Assembly: GCA_016197205.1 (NCBI GenBank)
Contig: JACPWG010000007.1
Coordinates: 1 to 64,000 of the forward strand
DNA from: Planctomycetota bacterium
Lineage (GTDB): Bacteria > Planctomycetota > MHYJ01 > WSZJ01 > JACPWG01
DNA: 64,000 bases
Reading direction: 5' to 3'
Every line of letters starts with the position of its first letter. Positions within the stretch are counted from its first letter, which is position 1. The position numbers were made by a program, and so were the translations under genes. The notes below the pieces were generated by a model. It was not told where the DNA came from, did no database searches, and was given only the letters and a program-made list of their open reading frames with translations. This document shows positions 17,940-25,969 of this stretch, one piece after another.

Positions 17940-19543
17940 TCCGCCCGTTGCCCGCCGGCGCCGCGACGCGCCACTCCCCCCTGCCCGACCCGCCGCCGCC
18001 TTCGCCTGTCCCTCTGACCGACGACGCGGTCGCGGAATTCAAGGCGCTCGTCGCACGCGGCCGGCACTACGACGCCCTCGCCCGCGCCGCCCGTCGCCGC
18101 GGCGACCAGGGCTCGGTGGCGGGTCTGGAAACCGCGTTCGAAGAACTGGACCGACGACCCGGGACGGACCTCGCGCCGAGCGACCGTCGGACCCTCCTGC
18201 GGCTTCTCGGGGACGCACATCGGCTCCTCCTCCGCCTCGAACCCGCGATTCGCCGCTTCGCCGAGGCGAACGATACCTCGGAGTTGGAGCGACTCCTCCG
18301 CCTCGCCATCGACCTTGGGCGCTATCGTGCCGTGAAGCTCCTGCTCGAGCTCTTGCCGGCGCCTGCGGAGCTTCGCGAGGACGGCTACCGCCGCTTCCTT
18401 CTCGAACGCGCGCTCCCTTCCGTGCCGATCGGCGGGGACGCGCAGGGCGGCTTCTGGATCGACGAGGCCATGGTCCACGAAATCGCCGCCGAGCTCGGCG
18501 AGCCGCCTGCGCCCCTCCTCGCCAGGACTTGCCGCTGGATGCTCGAACGCGGCTCGCGGCACTTCGCGAAGCTTCTCGTCTTCGCACGCCTCTCCGGAGA
18601 CGCCCAGCTCCTGAAGAGCATGGACGCGTGCCTGACCGAGCGCGCCCAGCGACCGCGCGCGCGCCTCCGCCAACTGCTCGCAGGCGAAGTCCAGGGGGGC
18701 GGTGGCGAGCTGCTGGACACGCTGCAGGAAGGGGATGCCGACAACTACAACCCCAAAAGCGCCTGGCTCTTCGCGGCAGTGCTCGACCGCCGGCGAGTCG
18801 TGCTCAAGGAACATTTGCGCCTCCCACTCGACTATGTCCGGATCGACCCCGCGAGCGAAGAGAAGGCGCTTCTCGAGTCGCTCGAGCACCCAGCGATCGT
18901 GCGGTGCCAGGGCGCCCTCCACGTGCCCCCGCATGAGTTCCTCGTGCTCGACTGGCTCACCGGGCGCTGCCTCGCGCCCCACGCGACCGCGCAGCAACTC
19001 CTTCCCCGCGCCGAGGCCCTGCGCGCCGCAGGCCGAGTCGCCGACGCGGTGGCCTACCTCCATTCGCGCTCGATCGTGTACCTCGACGTGAAGGCGAAGA
19101 ACGTCGTCTTCCGCGGCGGGGGCGGTCGCGGGAGCAACGGCGGCGTCACGCTCGTCGACTTCGGCATGGCCCGGCGCCTGCCCGCAGGCAGCAAAACCGT
19201 TCGCTCCCTGCTCTCCACGCCGGCCTACGTGCCGCCGGAGATGGCGCGCTCGTTCGCTGCCGGGCCCGCCGCGGACGTCTTTCAGCTCGGCCTTCTCACC
19301 TACGAGTTGCTCGTCGGCCGCCATCCCTTCGCGACCGTCGACTTCGCCGAGGGAGACGCCCTGCGCGAAAGCGAACTCGTGAAATTCGCGCTCTCGAACC
19401 TGTGGAACGAACCCAACCTCGACACCCTACCCGCGGCGGAGGGTCCGGGCCTGCGCGAACTCGTGCGCCGCATGCTCGACAAGCAGCCCGAGCGACGGCC
19501 GACGGCGGCCGAGGTGGCCTCCTCACTCCGGGAGCTGGCCTGA
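17936..19543 (+). CDS. Ser/Thr protein kinase with helical N-terminal extension
   Basis: 535 aa. Residues 1-270 are an unrecognised helical region (LERLLRLAIDLGRYRAVKLL; CRWMLERGSRHFAKLL). The kinase domain occupies about 275-535: Lys near 291 (VVLKE), YLDVKAKNVVF near 382-392 (HRD replaced by YLD, but Asp, Lys and Asn kept), DFG near 409 (LVDFGMAR), PPEM in place of APE, DVFQLGLLTYELLVGRHPF and a final RRPTAAEV. A recognisable glycine loop is lacking. It is probably an active cytosolic kinase. It overlaps the preceding gene by 4 bp and abuts the pyruvate-kinase-like gene. Confidence 0.85.
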   Translation: MIRPLPAGAATRHSPLPDPPPPSPVPLTDDAVAEFKALVARGRHYDALARAARRRGDQGSVAGLETAFEELDRRPGTDLAPSDRRTLLRLLGDAHRLLLRLEPAIRRFAEANDTSELERLLRLAIDLGRYRAVKLLLELLPAPAELREDGYRRFLLERALPSVPIGGDAQGGFWIDEAMVHEIAAELGEPPAPLLARTCRWMLERGSRHFAKLLVFARLSGDAQLLKSMDACLTERAQRPRARLRQLLAGEVQGGGGELLDTLQEGDADNYNPKSAWLFAAVLDRRRVVLKEHLRLPLDYVRIDPASEEKALLESLEHPAIVRCQGALHVPPHEFLVLDWLTGRCLAPHATAQQLLPRAEALRAAGRVADAVAYLHSRSIVYLDVKAKNVVFRGGGGRGSNGGVTLVDFGMARRLPAGSKTVRSLLSTPAYVPPEMARSFAAGPAADVFQLGLLTYELLVGRHPFATVDFAEGDALRESELVKFALSNLWNEPNLDTLPAAEGPGLRELVRRMLDKQPERRPTAAEVASSLRELA

Positions 19544-20617
19544 ATGCGCTCGCCCTTTCCCGAAATCCTCTGCACCCTGGGCAGCTCGACCGACGACCCC
19601 GCCGTCCTCGCTGCCATGGTCGACGCGGGCATGGGCATGGCTCGCATCAATTCGGCCTACGCCACGACCGCGCAGATGGCCGCGCGGGTGGAGGGCCTGC
19701 GGGCCGTCTCCCCCACGCCGGTGCTGCTCGATGTCAAGGGGCCGCAGCTTCGTCTGGAGTGCACGACCGAGAGGCCGGATCCTCGCACCGGCGAGCCGGT
19801 CACGGTTCCGTGCAGCTTTCCCATCAGCCGAGACGAGCTGATCCGCGTGGGCTTCGGGGTCGGGCCCGTGCGCTTCCTCCAGGACTTCGGCGCGGACCTG
19901 CAGCGCGGGGACCGGATCCTGTTCGAGAATGGAACGATCGTCACGGAGGTCGTCGAGCCCGCGTCGGAAGGCGTGGTGCCTCTCCCGAAAACCGTGCTCT
20001 TGCGCGTCCGGGAGCCGGGCCTGGGCCGACTGTCTCCGGGGATGGGGGCCAACGTGCCCGGGCGGCAACTCCATGTGGCGCGCCTCTCCCAACGCGATCT
20101 CGAAGCGCTCGCGCTCGGCGTCCAGCGACGCGTCGAGTGGTACGCTCTCTCGTTCGTGCGGGAGCCGGAGGACGTCGCGAACCTGGCCGGCACGCTGTCC
20201 GCGGCCGGTGAGCGCGAGGCCGGGCTCGTGGCGAAGATCGAGGAGGCCTCCGGCGTGGCGCGGCTGGAGGAGATCGTGGAGGCCGCGCGCGCCACGGGAC
20301 GGCCCGTCGCCGTCATGATCGCGCGCGGCGACCTCTTCGTCGAACTGCCGCGGGCGAGGCTGCCGGAAGTCCAGAGCGACCTGGTTCGGCGCTGCCGGCG
20401 CCTTGGGGTGCCGGCCATCGTCGCCACGGGACTTTTGCTGTCGATGCAGCGGGGAGCGACGCCCGCCCGCTCCGAGGTCTGCGACGTCGCCGCCGCGGCG
20501 CGCGAGGGCGCGGACAGCTTCATGCTCTCCGACGAGACCTCCAACGGGGCGCACCCGGCGCTCGCCGTAGCGACGCTGGCGGACATCGTGCGCGCCTATC
20601 GGCACCGCGACCGGTAG
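19544..20617 (+). CDS. Truncated pyruvate kinase homologue
   Basis: 357 aa against about 470-500 for ordinary pyruvate kinase. The barrel motifs are present in order: EILCTLGSS, GMGMARINSAY, LLDVKGPQLR, ALSFVREPEDV, LVAKIEEASGV (catalytic Lys near 231), VMIARGDLFVELP near 257, ATGLLLSM for ATQMLESM, RSEVCDVAAAAREGAD and MLSDETSNG. The C-terminal allosteric domain is missing and several motifs are altered (Q to G in ATQ, G to D in LSGET). It may make or sense an enolpyruvyl/phospho compound, or have turned regulatory. Its ATG follows the kinase stop directly, so it belongs to the same unit. Confidence 0.82.
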   Translation: MRSPFPEILCTLGSSTDDPAVLAAMVDAGMGMARINSAYATTAQMAARVEGLRAVSPTPVLLDVKGPQLRLECTTERPDPRTGEPVTVPCSFPISRDELIRVGFGVGPVRFLQDFGADLQRGDRILFENGTIVTEVVEPASEGVVPLPKTVLLRVREPGLGRLSPGMGANVPGRQLHVARLSQRDLEALALGVQRRVEWYALSFVREPEDVANLAGTLSAAGEREAGLVAKIEEASGVARLEEIVEAARATGRPVAVMIARGDLFVELPRARLPEVQSDLVRRCRRLGVPAIVATGLLLSMQRGATPARSEVCDVAAAAREGADSFMLSDETSNGAHPALAVATLADIVRAYRHRDR

Positions 20618-20663
20618 GGCCCGTAGGAAAATAACTTGCTCGTTTGACGCGCAGGGGGACGAC

Positions 20664-20932
20664 AAGAATTCTCAAAGCTCAATTCTCAAGACTCAGAAAA
20701 GGCTCAGTACCGCCCCACGGAAGTCGGTGACCAATAGGCGAAGGCAAGTTTGGCCTCCCGCTAGTCGCGCGAGCGAGGCGTAGTAACGGAGAACTACGGC
20801 GAGCGAGTGCAAGGACGCGGGTTCTCGGTGACCACCTCGGAACGTAGCCCGGGCACGGAATCGCGGACTCTGAGCCTTGAGCTTTGAGCCTTGCCTGAAA
20901 ACTGATCATTGAGCCTTGAGCCTTTTCCTGAG
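20664..20932. repeat. Family F-like element interrupting the Ycf46 cluster
   Basis: The left end (20664-20706) is built of TCTCAAAGCTCAATTCTCAA words. The right end (about 20868-20932) reads TGAGCCTTGAGCTTTGAGCC and similar, imperfectly inverted. The same word composition forms the ends of 219-393. A decayed family B copy sits inside. This fills most of the only large gap (450 bp) in the eleven-gene cluster. Confidence 0.5.
20708..20845 (-). mobile_element. Family B miniature element, copy 2, decayed
   Basis: CTCAG at 20703-20707 precedes TACCGCCCCACGGAAGTCGG. The sequence then follows the inverse orientation of the 162-bp consensus, including the GTAGTAACGGAGAACTAC hairpin. The far end has lost about 20 bp and no longer carries a clean GGGGCGGTA end or a second CTCAG, so the right boundary is approximate. 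Confidence 0.7.
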
Positions 20933-21067
20933 GAGCTCCCCGGACTCCGAGTTGCACAAGTTGTTTCTTTCCGGGCCCTTGGGGCGCTGTCTCGCCGCTC
21001 TCGCTCGCTCGCGTTGTGCTTCCAGGAGCCGATCCCCGGCTTTCCGATTTTCGAACGAGGAGGACCG

Positions 21068-21898
21068 ATGGGGAGCTACTCCGGCAGTTCCGACTGGGAC
21101 GATGTGCCGAGCGTAACCGACGCGCAGCGCTTTTCGCCGGCGCCCGCGCCCGCGCCCGCGTCGCCGGCCGCGAAGACGACGCGCGACGACGCGGAGGAAC
21201 CGCTCGACCTCACCCCTGGCGGCGTCGCGGGGAAGCCGCTCAACCTGATCCTGGCGTTCGACACCACGGGCTCGATGCGCGCCTTCATTCAAAACGTGCG
21301 ACAAAAAATAGAGTACCTCGTCCAGGGGCTGCTCAAGCTGATGGACATCCGGATCGGCTTGATCGGCGTCGGCGATCACTGCGACGATCGGTTCATGCTG
21401 CAAGCGTACCCGCCGTCCTCGAAGTTCGAGGACCTGAAACGGGCCATCCACGAGATCCGGAACACGAGCGGCGGCGATTACCCCGAGGCCTTCGAGTGCC
21501 TCTTCAAGCACCTGAACGAGTCCCCGGCCTGGGCCTCCGACATCCCCACGGTGCTCGTGCTCATCACGGACTCGGTCCCGCACGGCATGGCGGGGGCCGG
21601 CGACGCCGGCTGCCCCGACGGCGTGGACGCGCGGGCCGAGCTTGCGAAGCTCATGCCCCGATTGAAGAGCTTCTACCTCGTCAACTGCGGGAACCACGAG
21701 GCCTCGATCCGGATCCAGAAGACGCTGGTCGCGAGCGAGAACTACTTTCTCCAGTTGCCGAATTTCTGGCGCCTCACGAACCTGATCATGGCCGTGTGCA
21801 TGGACGAGGTCGGCCAGCTCGATTATTTCCTGGGGCTGCTGGAGAAGCAGCGCGGCAAGGAACGACGGCAGGAAGTCCTCTCGCTCTTGCACCGCTGA
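21068..21898 (+). CDS. vWA-domain protein 2, paralogue of the first
   Basis: 276 aa. It begins MGSYSGSSDWDDVP as in the paralogue at 14879, then an Ala/Pro linker and the vWA fold: DTTGS at 65-69, GGDYPEAFECLFKHLN, and LITDSVPHGM, so the metal site is complete. The shared C-terminal block PNFWRLTNLIMAVCMDEVGQ is followed by LDYFLGLLEKQRGKERRQ. GAGGAGG just before ATG 21068 fixes the start; the frame upstream runs into repeats. Two vWA proteins beside one AAA+ ATPase suggest alternative adaptors or a hetero-assembly. Confidence 0.88.
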   Translation: MGSYSGSSDWDDVPSVTDAQRFSPAPAPAPASPAAKTTRDDAEEPLDLTPGGVAGKPLNLILAFDTTGSMRAFIQNVRQKIEYLVQGLLKLMDIRIGLIGVGDHCDDRFMLQAYPPSSKFEDLKRAIHEIRNTSGGDYPEAFECLFKHLNESPAWASDIPTVLVLITDSVPHGMAGAGDAGCPDGVDARAELAKLMPRLKSFYLVNCGNHEASIRIQKTLVASENYFLQLPNFWRLTNLIMAVCMDEVGQLDYFLGLLEKQRGKERRQEVLSLLHR

Positions 21899-21920
21899 AG
21901 CGGCAACGGAAGTGCGTTCG

Positions 21921-22544
21921 ATGAACCTGCGCCTGCACGCGTTCGACCCCGCCAGCCGGGCCAACGGGCCCGGGCTGCGGGCCGTGGTGTGGTTCCAGGG
22001 GTGCTCGCTGGCGTGTCCCGGCTGCTTCAACCCCGACTCCCACACCCCCGCTGCCGGCACAAGCGTGAACGTCCGGGAGCTCGCGGAGCGGATCCTCGCC
22101 GGTCCGGACGTGCTGGAGGGAGTGACCTTCTCGGGGGGCGAACCGTTTCAGCAGCCCGAGGCCCTGCTCGAGTTGTTGCTCGCGCTCGAGCGCTTCGCGC
22201 CGCCGGCGTCCGCCCCGCTCACGACCCTCGCCTTCAGCGGCTACACTCGGCCCGAAGTCGATCGGCTGACACTCGGCTCCGCGCTTCTCGCGCACCTGGA
22301 CGTGCTCATCGCCGGCAGGTTCGTGCAGTCCCGCCCGGTCGGCACGGGGCTCTTGGGTTCGAGCAATCAGCAGGTTCATTTCCTGACGCCGCGCTACGGA
22401 CCCCGCGACCTCGCCGGGGTCCCCGACGGCGAGGCGATCCTCCACCCCGACGGCACGGTGACGTTGACCGGCATCTCCCCTACGTTACCCCGCTCTTGGC
22501 CATCCGACCCGCGACCCGCGTGGCCACCGCGTAGACGAGGTTGA
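21921..22544 (+). CDS. NrdG-like radical SAM protein
   Basis: 207 aa. The Cx3Cx2C triad is Cys28, Cys32, Cys35 (QGCSLACPGCFNP) and SGGEPFQQ is the SAM-binding GGE motif. The size and the single cluster match the activating enzymes of anaerobic ribonucleotide reductase and the stand-alone 4Fe-4S single-cluster group. No ribonucleotide reductase gene is nearby, so it probably activates or modifies something else, perhaps a product of this cluster; it begins 22 bp after the second vWA gene. Its 3' end overlaps the convergent diguanylate cyclase gene by 65 bp, so the last 20 residues (PRSWPSDPRPAWPP) may be only weakly constrained. Confidence 0.82.
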   Translation: MNLRLHAFDPASRANGPGLRAVVWFQGCSLACPGCFNPDSHTPAAGTSVNVRELAERILAGPDVLEGVTFSGGEPFQQPEALLELLLALERFAPPASAPLTTLAFSGYTRPEVDRLTLGSALLAHLDVLIAGRFVQSRPVGTGLLGSSNQQVHFLTPRYGPRDLAGVPDGEAILHPDGTVTLTGISPTLPRSWPSDPRPAWPPRRRG

Positions 22545-24093
22545 CGTCCTCCTCGGAGAGCGGCGGACGCGTGACCGCGCGATCCAGGTAGAGCGCACCG
22601 TGCACGCGGTCCTTCGTCTGAATCGGAACCGCCAGCATGGAGCGCACGGTACCCGATGGCACGCCCTGCGAGCCGGCGTACCGCGCCTCCTCCGGCGCGT
22701 TCCAGATCGGACGCGGCTCGCCGGTGGTGAGCGCCTCCTCCACGAGCCGCCGGATCGCCTCGAACCCCGCCTCCCCGTACGACGACGTGGTCAGGCCCAG
22801 GCCCACGACCGGCGTCAGCGCCGCGCTGTCCTTCGTCAAGAGCACGAGCCCCCGGTCGCACGCGACCGCCTCCGCCACCTGCCGCAGCACCAGGTGCAGC
22901 AGCCGGTCCAGGTCCAGGCCGACCTCCATGCCTCGTGAGATCAGCCGCACGGTCCGCATCGCGTCGCGCGAGAGCGGCACCTCGCCCCAGACCGTGGACT
23001 TGTCCCGCCCTTCGGTCTTCGCACCCCCTGCCGCGCTGCCGTCCACGGGTCCCGGAAACGCGAGCTGATTCCGGCCGTTTCGCTTCGCGTTGTACAGGGC
23101 CTCGTCGGCCTTTCGCGCCAGCGCCTCCCGATCCTGCCCGTCCTCCGGACACACGCACACGCCCATGGAGACCGTCGTCCGGATCCGCCCGCCCTCGCCG
23201 AACTCCAGCGCGCGGATCCCGGTCAGCAGCCGCTCCCCGACGATCTTCGCGCCGTCGCGGCCCGTGTCCGGGAGGAGGACCTCGAATTCGTCGCCGCCAT
23301 ACCGACCGGCAAGCTCCCCCTGGGGCTCGCTGTCCCCCGACCGCACGGGGAGATCGCTGCCGCGCAGCGTCTGCCGCAGAAACTGCGCGATCGTGCGCAG
23401 GATCTCGTTTCCCATCCCGTGCCCGTGGAGATCGTTGATCAGCTTGAAATTGTCCACGTCAAGCATGAAGAGGCACAGCGGTCGCCCGTGCCGGACCGCC
23501 CGGCTGACCTCCTCCGTGAGCCGGATGTCGAAATAGCGGTGGGACACCAGGCCGGTCAGCCCGTCCCGGATCGCGTCGCGATAGAGCCGAGCGTTCGTGA
23601 TCGCGATCGCCGCCTGGTCCGCCAGCGCCTCGAGGAAGAGCCGGTCCTCGTCCGAGAACGGGGAGCGCCGCTTGGTCGTGTCCAGGTACACGACGCCGAA
23701 CGTCTTCCCGCGCATCTTGAGCGGCAGGCACGCGACCGACTTCAGGCGCAGCACGTGGACGGTGGCGAAGCCGTCCATGTCCTCGTCCCCCTCCACGCTC
23801 GTGGAGATCTTGGCCTCGCCGGTCGCCAGCACGTGGCGCGCGATGGAGTGGCTGATGTTCGACTCGTTGCGGGGCACGGACTCGCGGTCGAAATTCCGCG
23901 CCGCCATCACCCTGCGCCCGTCCGGCTCCTCGATGATCACGAAGCCGCGTTCCGCCCCGAACATGGCGATCATGGCGTCCAGGACGGACTCGATCAGCAC
24001 CGTCGGATCGTGCACCTGGGTCAGCTCCCCCGTGACCCGCAGCACTTCCTTGGCTTTTTCGAGCGGCGTCAGTTCTTTCCGTTCCGAGCCCAT
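22480..24093 (-). CDS. GAF-GGDEF-GAF diguanylate cyclase
   Basis: 537 aa, no membrane segment. The first GAF domain is at about 25-175 (MFGAERGFVIIEEPDGRRV; LKMRGKTFGVVYLD). The GGDEF domain is at about 190-350, with DGLTGLVSHRYFD, DVDNFKLINDLHGH and the active-site RYGGDEFEVLLP near 262-273. A second GAF domain is at about 385-535. An intact GG(D/E)EF motif implies synthesis of cyclic di-GMP from two GTP, gated by ligands of the flanking GAF domains. A GGDEF domain between two GAF domains is a less common order. No EAL domain is present. It lies downstream of the GT39 genes on the same strand. Confidence 0.9.
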   Translation of the reverse strand: MGSERKELTPLEKAKEVLRVTGELTQVHDPTVLIESVLDAMIAMFGAERGFVIIEEPDGRRVMAARNFDRESVPRNESNISHSIARHVLATGEAKISTSVEGDEDMDGFATVHVLRLKSVACLPLKMRGKTFGVVYLDTTKRRSPFSDEDRLFLEALADQAAIAITNARLYRDAIRDGLTGLVSHRYFDIRLTEEVSRAVRHGRPLCLFMLDVDNFKLINDLHGHGMGNEILRTIAQFLRQTLRGSDLPVRSGDSEPQGELAGRYGGDEFEVLLPDTGRDGAKIVGERLLTGIRALEFGEGGRIRTTVSMGVCVCPEDGQDREALARKADEALYNAKRNGRNQLAFPGPVDGSAAGGAKTEGRDKSTVWGEVPLSRDAMRTVRLISRGMEVGLDLDRLLHLVLRQVAEAVACDRGLVLLTKDSAALTPVVGLGLTTSSYGEAGFEAIRRLVEEALTTGEPRPIWNAPEEARYAGSQGVPSGTVRSMLAVPIQTKDRVHGALYLDRAVTRPPLSEEDVNLVYAVATRVAGRMAKSGVT

Positions 24094-24271
24094 CCTCGCC
24101 TCCGGTGTCCCGTGTTTCCTCTCCTATTCTATATCGGTCCAGCCCGCCGATTCCAGGAGAACCCAATCGGCCGGAACGATCCACCCTCGCTCCTCGCGTT
24201 GTTTCCCCTACCGGTCCTCTGCGCCTCTGCGTCTCTGCGTTTCGTCTACCCTTCCTCCCACCCTGCCCCCT

Positions 24272-25969
24272 TCACTCGCGGAAATATTCGTTCAAATCGT
24301 ACACCCTCACCTTCCCCCCGACCTCCGACAGCAATCTCGCCTTCCGCTCCCACACTTCCTTCGACGACGTGTCAAGCATGTACAGCTCGTCGGCGAAGTA
24401 TTCGCTCTCACCCGCCGGGTTCTCGAAGTCCTGCGAGCGCACCTTGGCGTCCAGGTCGAGGAACAACGGCCAGAAATAGGCCGGCCCCCCTTCCTGCGTG
24501 AGAAGCGTGGGCGTCAACACCAAATACCGGACGCCCGCCCGGTACAGCGACTCGAACTCCTGCCGGCTGTCGGGCAGGCGCCGGACCCCGGCGCCCGGCG
24601 GATCGTAGAACACCGCGAGCGGAGAGTCCATGCAGAAGTAGCCGCGGCCGTTCCCTTTCGCCCGCTCCTCGCGTACCCAGCCGATGGCCGTCCCCAGCCC
24701 GGAGCGATCTCGCGCCCACTGCCGCGCGCCTGCGGGGATCCCCGCGAGGAGCGCCGCCGCCGCGACCCACGGAAGCATCCGCAGCGAGGCACGCCCGAGC
24801 CTTGTACGGATCGGCACGGCCAGCAGCGCGGCGCCGGCCGACAGCGCGAGGAACGGCAGCGCGGGTCCGAGATACCGGAGTTGTTGGTCCTGCGTCCTCA
24901 GCTCGAAAAAAACAAAGACCCACGCCACCGGGAGCACGAGCGCGGCCGCTTCTCCTCTTCGTTCCCGAGCCGCCAGCAGCAGGCCGGCCCCGGCGAGCGC
25001 GAGCGGCGCCCCTCCCACGTACTCCCAGAGGAAGCGGAAGAGCGTCCCGCCCCCGCCGACCCCCAAGTCCCGCACTCCCTGGCCGCCGTAATGCTCCGCG
25101 ACCCGCGTGAAATAGGTGCGAAGCGACCCGTACGCGGGTGCCTGCAGCAGCCGGAACGCCCCCACGAAGAGGAGCTCCCAGGCCACGAGCGGCAGGACCA
25201 TCCCCACGCAGAGCCAGAGCAACCCCCGAAACCGGAGCCCCGGCAGCGGACGATCGCGCGCAAGGAGCGTCGCCGCGTACATCGACCACACGATCGGCGC
25301 CGCGACGACCACGCGGTGATTGCTGGTGAAGCACAACCCGGTCGCGACCCCGGCCGCGAAGAGCACCCGAAGCGGCGACGGCTGCCCTCGCGCCGACACC
25401 CGGACCAGCGCGACCGCCAGGAGGAGAAAGAAGGCGCAATCCGTTTCCGCCAGGGCTCCGCGAGACAGGAGCACATGGAGCGGACACACCGCCAGCGCCA
25501 GCGCCGCGACCAGCCCTCCCGCCTCGCCGAAGAGCGCACGCGCCAGCACGCCGACCAGGAGAATGCTCGCGAGCCCGAAGACGACCCCCTCGGCCAGCGC
25601 GGCCCAGTCTCGATCCCCGAGGGCGAGCAGGAAGAGACCGACGAGCAGACTGTGGGTGTTCTTGTGAAAATTCGGATACCTTCCGGCGGCGACGTTCGCG
25701 CGCATCCGCTCGGTCAAGGCCGCCATTTCAGGCCCCGCCGCCTCCCCGCCCCTTCGGGCAAGCCAGCCGTAGCGCAACGCGAGCGGGACCGACCGCAGCG
25801 CCCCGGCCATGAATCTCCCTTCGCAGGCGTACACCCCCTCGTCATAAAAGACGAGCCCGCGAGCCCCGAGTCCCACCCCGCGCAGCAGCGCGCCCAGCGC
25901 GATCACGACGGCGAGCGCCACCCACCAGGCGCGCCTGTCGACGAAGAGGCGACCGTCCATCGAACTCAC
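24272..25969 (-). CDS. GT39-type membrane glycosyltransferase 6 (last of six tandem copies)
   Basis: 565 aa. GT39 enzymes (ArnT/PMT type, GT-C fold) transfer a sugar from a polyprenyl-phosphate donor on the periplasmic face. The first loop has FYDEGVYACEGR with the likely catalytic Asp. LAETDCAFFLLL and LRTQDQQLRYLGPALPFLAL mark later loops. About ten hydrophobic segments are followed by a roughly 130-residue soluble tail (GYFCMDSPLAVFYDPPGAG; PAGESEYFADE; VRVYDLNEYF) shared by all six copies. The GTG start at 25969 overlaps the previous stop as GTGA; ATG 25960 is the alternative. It is the most divergent copy. Its tail has an insertion (SSKEVWERKARLL). Confidence 0.82.
   Translation of the reverse strand: MSSMDGRLFVDRRAWWVALAVVIALGALLRGVGLGARGLVFYDEGVYACEGRFMAGALRSVPLALRYGWLARRGGEAAGPEMAALTERMRANVAAGRYPNFHKNTHSLLVGLFLLALGDRDWAALAEGVVFGLASILLVGVLARALFGEAGGLVAALALAVCPLHVLLSRGALAETDCAFFLLLAVALVRVSARGQPSPLRVLFAAGVATGLCFTSNHRVVVAAPIVWSMYAATLLARDRPLPGLRFRGLLWLCVGMVLPLVAWELLFVGAFRLLQAPAYGSLRTYFTRVAEHYGGQGVRDLGVGGGGTLFRFLWEYVGGAPLALAGAGLLLAARERRGEAAALVLPVAWVFVFFELRTQDQQLRYLGPALPFLALSAGAALLAVPIRTRLGRASLRMLPWVAAAALLAGIPAGARQWARDRSGLGTAIGWVREERAKGNGRGYFCMDSPLAVFYDPPGAGVRRLPDSRQEFESLYRAGVRYLVLTPTLLTQEGGPAYFWPLFLDLDAKVRSQDFENPAGESEYFADELYMLDTSSKEVWERKARLLSEVGGKVRVYDLNEYFRE

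Noticed and set aside
20909..21067. N-terminal extension of the second vWA protein
   Set aside because: It translates repeat sequence. The paralogue begins at MGSYS, and a strong RBS precedes ATG 21068.
12505..22544. Tellurium-resistance (Ter) type stress cluster
   Set aside because: vWA, kinase and nucleotide enzymes recall it, but no TerD, TerC or ATP-grasp domain is present.
12505..22544. Classical MoxR-vWA, CbbQ/CbbO or NorQ/NorD activation pair
   Set aside because: The ATPase is of the Ycf46/classical AAA clade and not MoxR-like, and no target metalloenzyme gene lies nearby.
24205..24250. Possible fourth family A copy (GCCTCTGCGTCTCTGCG stretch)
   Set aside because: Only one internal word is shared. 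Neither inverted end nor an 8-bp duplication is present.
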